Shown here piece after piece: positions 18,434 through 20,059 of a stretch of 20,059 bases of DNA. Position 1 is the stretch's first letter; each line of letters begins with the position of its first letter. Origin of the DNA: Leptospira ellisii (lineage in GTDB: Bacteria; Spirochaetota; Leptospiria; Leptospirales; Leptospiraceae); the NCBI RefSeq assembly GCF_002811955.1, contig NZ_NPEF01000055.1:1-20059 (forward strand). Direction: 5' to 3'. A program made the translations under genes and the position numbers. Below the pieces are notes generated by a model. The model searched no databases, was not told where the DNA came from, and worked only from the letters and a program-made list of their open reading frames with translations.

Positions 18434-19141
18434 ATGGAAACGATCTATCACGCGCAGGAAACCAGAGGAAAGGCGGACTTCGGATGGCTCAAAAGCAGAC
18501 ATTCGTTCAGTTTCGGCTCTTACTTCGATCCCAACCGACTTCAGTTCGGAAAACTCAGGGTATTAAACGACGACATCGTCATCGGAGGAAAGGGTTTCCC
18601 TCCGCATCCGCACGAGAATATGGAGATCGTATCGATCCCGTTATACGGAAGTCTGGAACATAAGGACAGCGAAGGGAATCATTCCGTCATCCGTTCCGGC
18701 GAAGTGCAGATCATGTCCGCGGGGACGGGAATCGTTCATTCCGAATTCAACGCCTCTCCGTCGGAGGAGGTGAACTTTCTGCAGATCTGGATCCTGCCCG
18801 AAAAGATGGGAATCGCTCCCCGTTACGAACAGAAAAAATTCGATCCCGCCGAACGGAACGGCAGGTTTCAGACCGTGGTATCCCCGAATTCGGAGGACGG
18901 AGCGGTTTGGATCAATCAAAAGGTGAGTTTTTCCCTGGCAAAGGGGGAAAAAGCATCAAAAATCCATTATATTCCAAAAAATGAAAACGGAGGAGTCTAC
19001 TTTTTTTTGATCTCCGGCGCCGCCGAGATAAACGGGAAAAAATTTTCGGCACGCGACGGACTCGGTTTCGCTTCGTCCGCCGGATTCGAGATCGTTTTTT
19101 CGGAGGAATCCGAAATTCTCGCGATCGACACGCCTCTGTAA
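18434..19141 (+). CDS. Pirin family protein (YhhW-like, quercetinase type)
   Basis: This is a cytoplasmic bicupin of 235 residues, the normal length of the short bacterial pirin/YhhW group. The metal site of the N-terminal cupin is intact: H58 and H60 in PPHPHENMEI, then H102 and E104 in GTGIVHSEFN. The opening HSFSFGSYFDP (23-33) is the family signature. The C-terminal cupin (about 150-230) has lost metal-binding residues, as usual. Relatives oxidise flavonols such as quercetin in vitro, and the physiological substrate is unknown. AAGGAG lies 4 bases before the ATG. The gene converges on the protease gene with only 15 bases between stops. Confidence 0.93.
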   Translation: METIYHAQETRGKADFGWLKSRHSFSFGSYFDPNRLQFGKLRVLNDDIVIGGKGFPPHPHENMEIVSIPLYGSLEHKDSEGNHSVIRSGEVQIMSAGTGIVHSEFNASPSEEVNFLQIWILPEKMGIAPRYEQKKFDPAERNGRFQTVVSPNSEDGAVWINQKVSFSLAKGEKASKIHYIPKNENGGVYFFLISGAAEINGKKFSARDGLGFASSAGFEIVFSEESEILAIDTPL

Positions 19142-19156
19142 GACGGATAGGTTTCC

Positions 19157-20059
19157 TTAGATTTCCCCGACGAGGATCCGGAACGTTCTGAGGGAACCTT
19201 CCCGCAAAACCCGAATGGGGAGTTCCCTGCGGATCGTCGATTCGTCGAGGGTTCTGTGCATATCGTCTATGGAAAGTACGGGTTTGTCGTTTAAGGAAAG
19301 AATCATATCACCTTTTCTTAATAGACTGGAAGCGGCCGGAGCGGAGGATTCTATCTCCAGGACCAGAACGCCCGAATTCTGCTCCAGTTTATTAAAGATC
19401 TTTAATCGATTGGGCACGTTCTGGTTTTGACCCGCGATTCCGAGATAACCGCGTTTGACGAATCCGTCCTTCATCAGACGTGTGATCACGTATTCCGCGG
19501 TGCCGGAGCCGACCGCAAAACAGATTCCCTGCGCGGAAGGTATGATCGCCGTGTTGATTCCGATCAATCTTCCTTTCGAATCGACCAAGGGACCTCCGGA
19601 GTTTCCCGGGTTCAACGCCGCGTCGGTTTGGATCACGTCTTCGATCAATCTTCCCGAACGGGAACGCAGACTTCTTCCGAGAGCGCTGACCACTCCCGCA
19701 GTGACCGTGGATTCGTAACCGAGGGGATTTCCGATCGCGATCGCAAGTTGACCCGGTCGTATGGAAGTAGGATCGGAGAATTGCAAATACGGATATTGGT
19801 CGCTCGTCACTTTGAGCACGGCGATGTCGGTCATCGGATCCTCGCCGATCTTCATCGCCTTGAGGCTTCTTCCGTCGGGAAACTCCGCGCTTATCTCCGC
19901 GGAGTTCTCTACTACGTGCTGATTGGTTACGATAAATCCGTCGGGCGAAATCAAAAATCCGGAACCCGAACCGCCGCCGGATCGATTTCCTAAAACCTTG
20001 AGATGCACCACGGCGGGACTTACGGTTTCGACCGCGCGCATGACCGCCTTGGAATAGGC
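19157..20059 (-). CDS. HtrA/DegP-like serine protease with PDZ domain, start cut off by the window edge
   Basis: This is an S1C trypsin-fold protease that handles misfolded proteins in the envelope. The frame stays open to the last base (AYSKAV precedes the first in-window ATG at 20041, as in relatives), so the N-terminus with any signal or anchor is missing. Counting from that internal Met, the catalytic triad is H42 (VTNQHVV), D72 (MTDIAVLK) and S148 (NPGNSGGPL). The family loop IAIGNPLGYESTVTAGVVSA is present. A single PDZ domain covers about 195-290, with GYLGIA and LLRKGDMILSLNDKPV. Having one PDZ is like DegS or HtrA and unlike two-PDZ DegP. HNQHVV-type variation is seen here as TNQHVV in place of the commoner TNNHVV. 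Confidence 0.92.
   Translation of the reverse strand, partial: AYSKAVMRAVETVSPAVVHLKVLGNRSGGGSGSGFLISPDGFIVTNQHVVENSAEISAEFPDGRSLKAMKIGEDPMTDIAVLKVTSDQYPYLQFSDPTSIRPGQLAIAIGNPLGYESTVTAGVVSALGRSLRSRSGRLIEDVIQTDAALNPGNSGGPLVDSKGRLIGINTAIIPSAQGICFAVGSGTAEYVITRLMKDGFVKRGYLGIAGQNQNVPNRLKIFNKLEQNSGVLVLEIESSAPAASSLLRKGDMILSLNDKPVLSIDDMHRTLDESTIRRELPIRVLREGSLRTFRILVGEI

Overview
This window looks like a piece of chromosome from a spirochaete of the genus Leptospira, probably one of the GC-richer members of the pathogen clade. This is judged from protein style and gene content: short lipoproteins with a spirochaetal lipobox, ribE followed by fused ribBA, a SpoIIE-type phosphatase on a 7TM receptor scaffold, and GC-rich intergenic repeats of a kind I recall from Leptospira. 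It rests on memory of the families, not a search. I see no tRNA, rRNA, CRISPR array, insertion sequence or integrase. It reads as ordinary core or shell chromosome, not a mobile island.

Layout. (1) 1-1722, plus strand: the end of riboflavin synthase (cut by the window edge), then bifunctional ribBA. A spacer of about 300 bases follows, with GC-rich hairpins, a short repeated motif and a likely terminator. (2) 2028-4445, minus strand: a DUF4349 lipoprotein, a DUF2200 protein paired with a tiny lipoprotein, and a VOC (glyoxalase-fold) protein. (3) 4610-12179, minus strand: a sulfate-uptake region. Reading in transcription order: a large beta-barrel porin, a first sulfate-binding protein, a strong terminator, then a second promoter region with a perfect palindrome. 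After that come a paralogous sulfate-binding protein, the permeases cysT and cysW, the ATPase cysA, and pdxH packed directly behind. (4) 12466-18370, plus strand: a membrane-bound PP2C/SpoIIE phosphatase divergent from the porin, a 44-residue small protein, a 792-residue polytopic membrane protein, and a DUF445 membrane protein whose start overlaps the preceding stop. (5) A pirin on the plus strand, converging on an HtrA/DegP-like protease on the minus strand that is cut by the right edge.

How the genes fit together. Region 3 is the most coherent: an outer-membrane channel, two periplasmic sulfate receptors and one inner-membrane ABC transporter form a complete sulfate route across both membranes. 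A short AT-rich element, TATT(A/G)GATAT or a one-base deletion of it, occurs before the porin and before each binding-protein gene. That suggests, without proving, common control by sulfur supply. Regions 1 and 3 both make cofactors (FMN precursors, PLP); PdxH uses FMN, but that link is metabolic, not positional.

I found no convincing undescribed multi-gene system. The best leads are the shared element in the sulfate region, the two-receptor arrangement with its own porin, the lipobox-bearing 7TM phosphatase, the uncharacterised 44-residue protein, and the coupled pair of membrane proteins.
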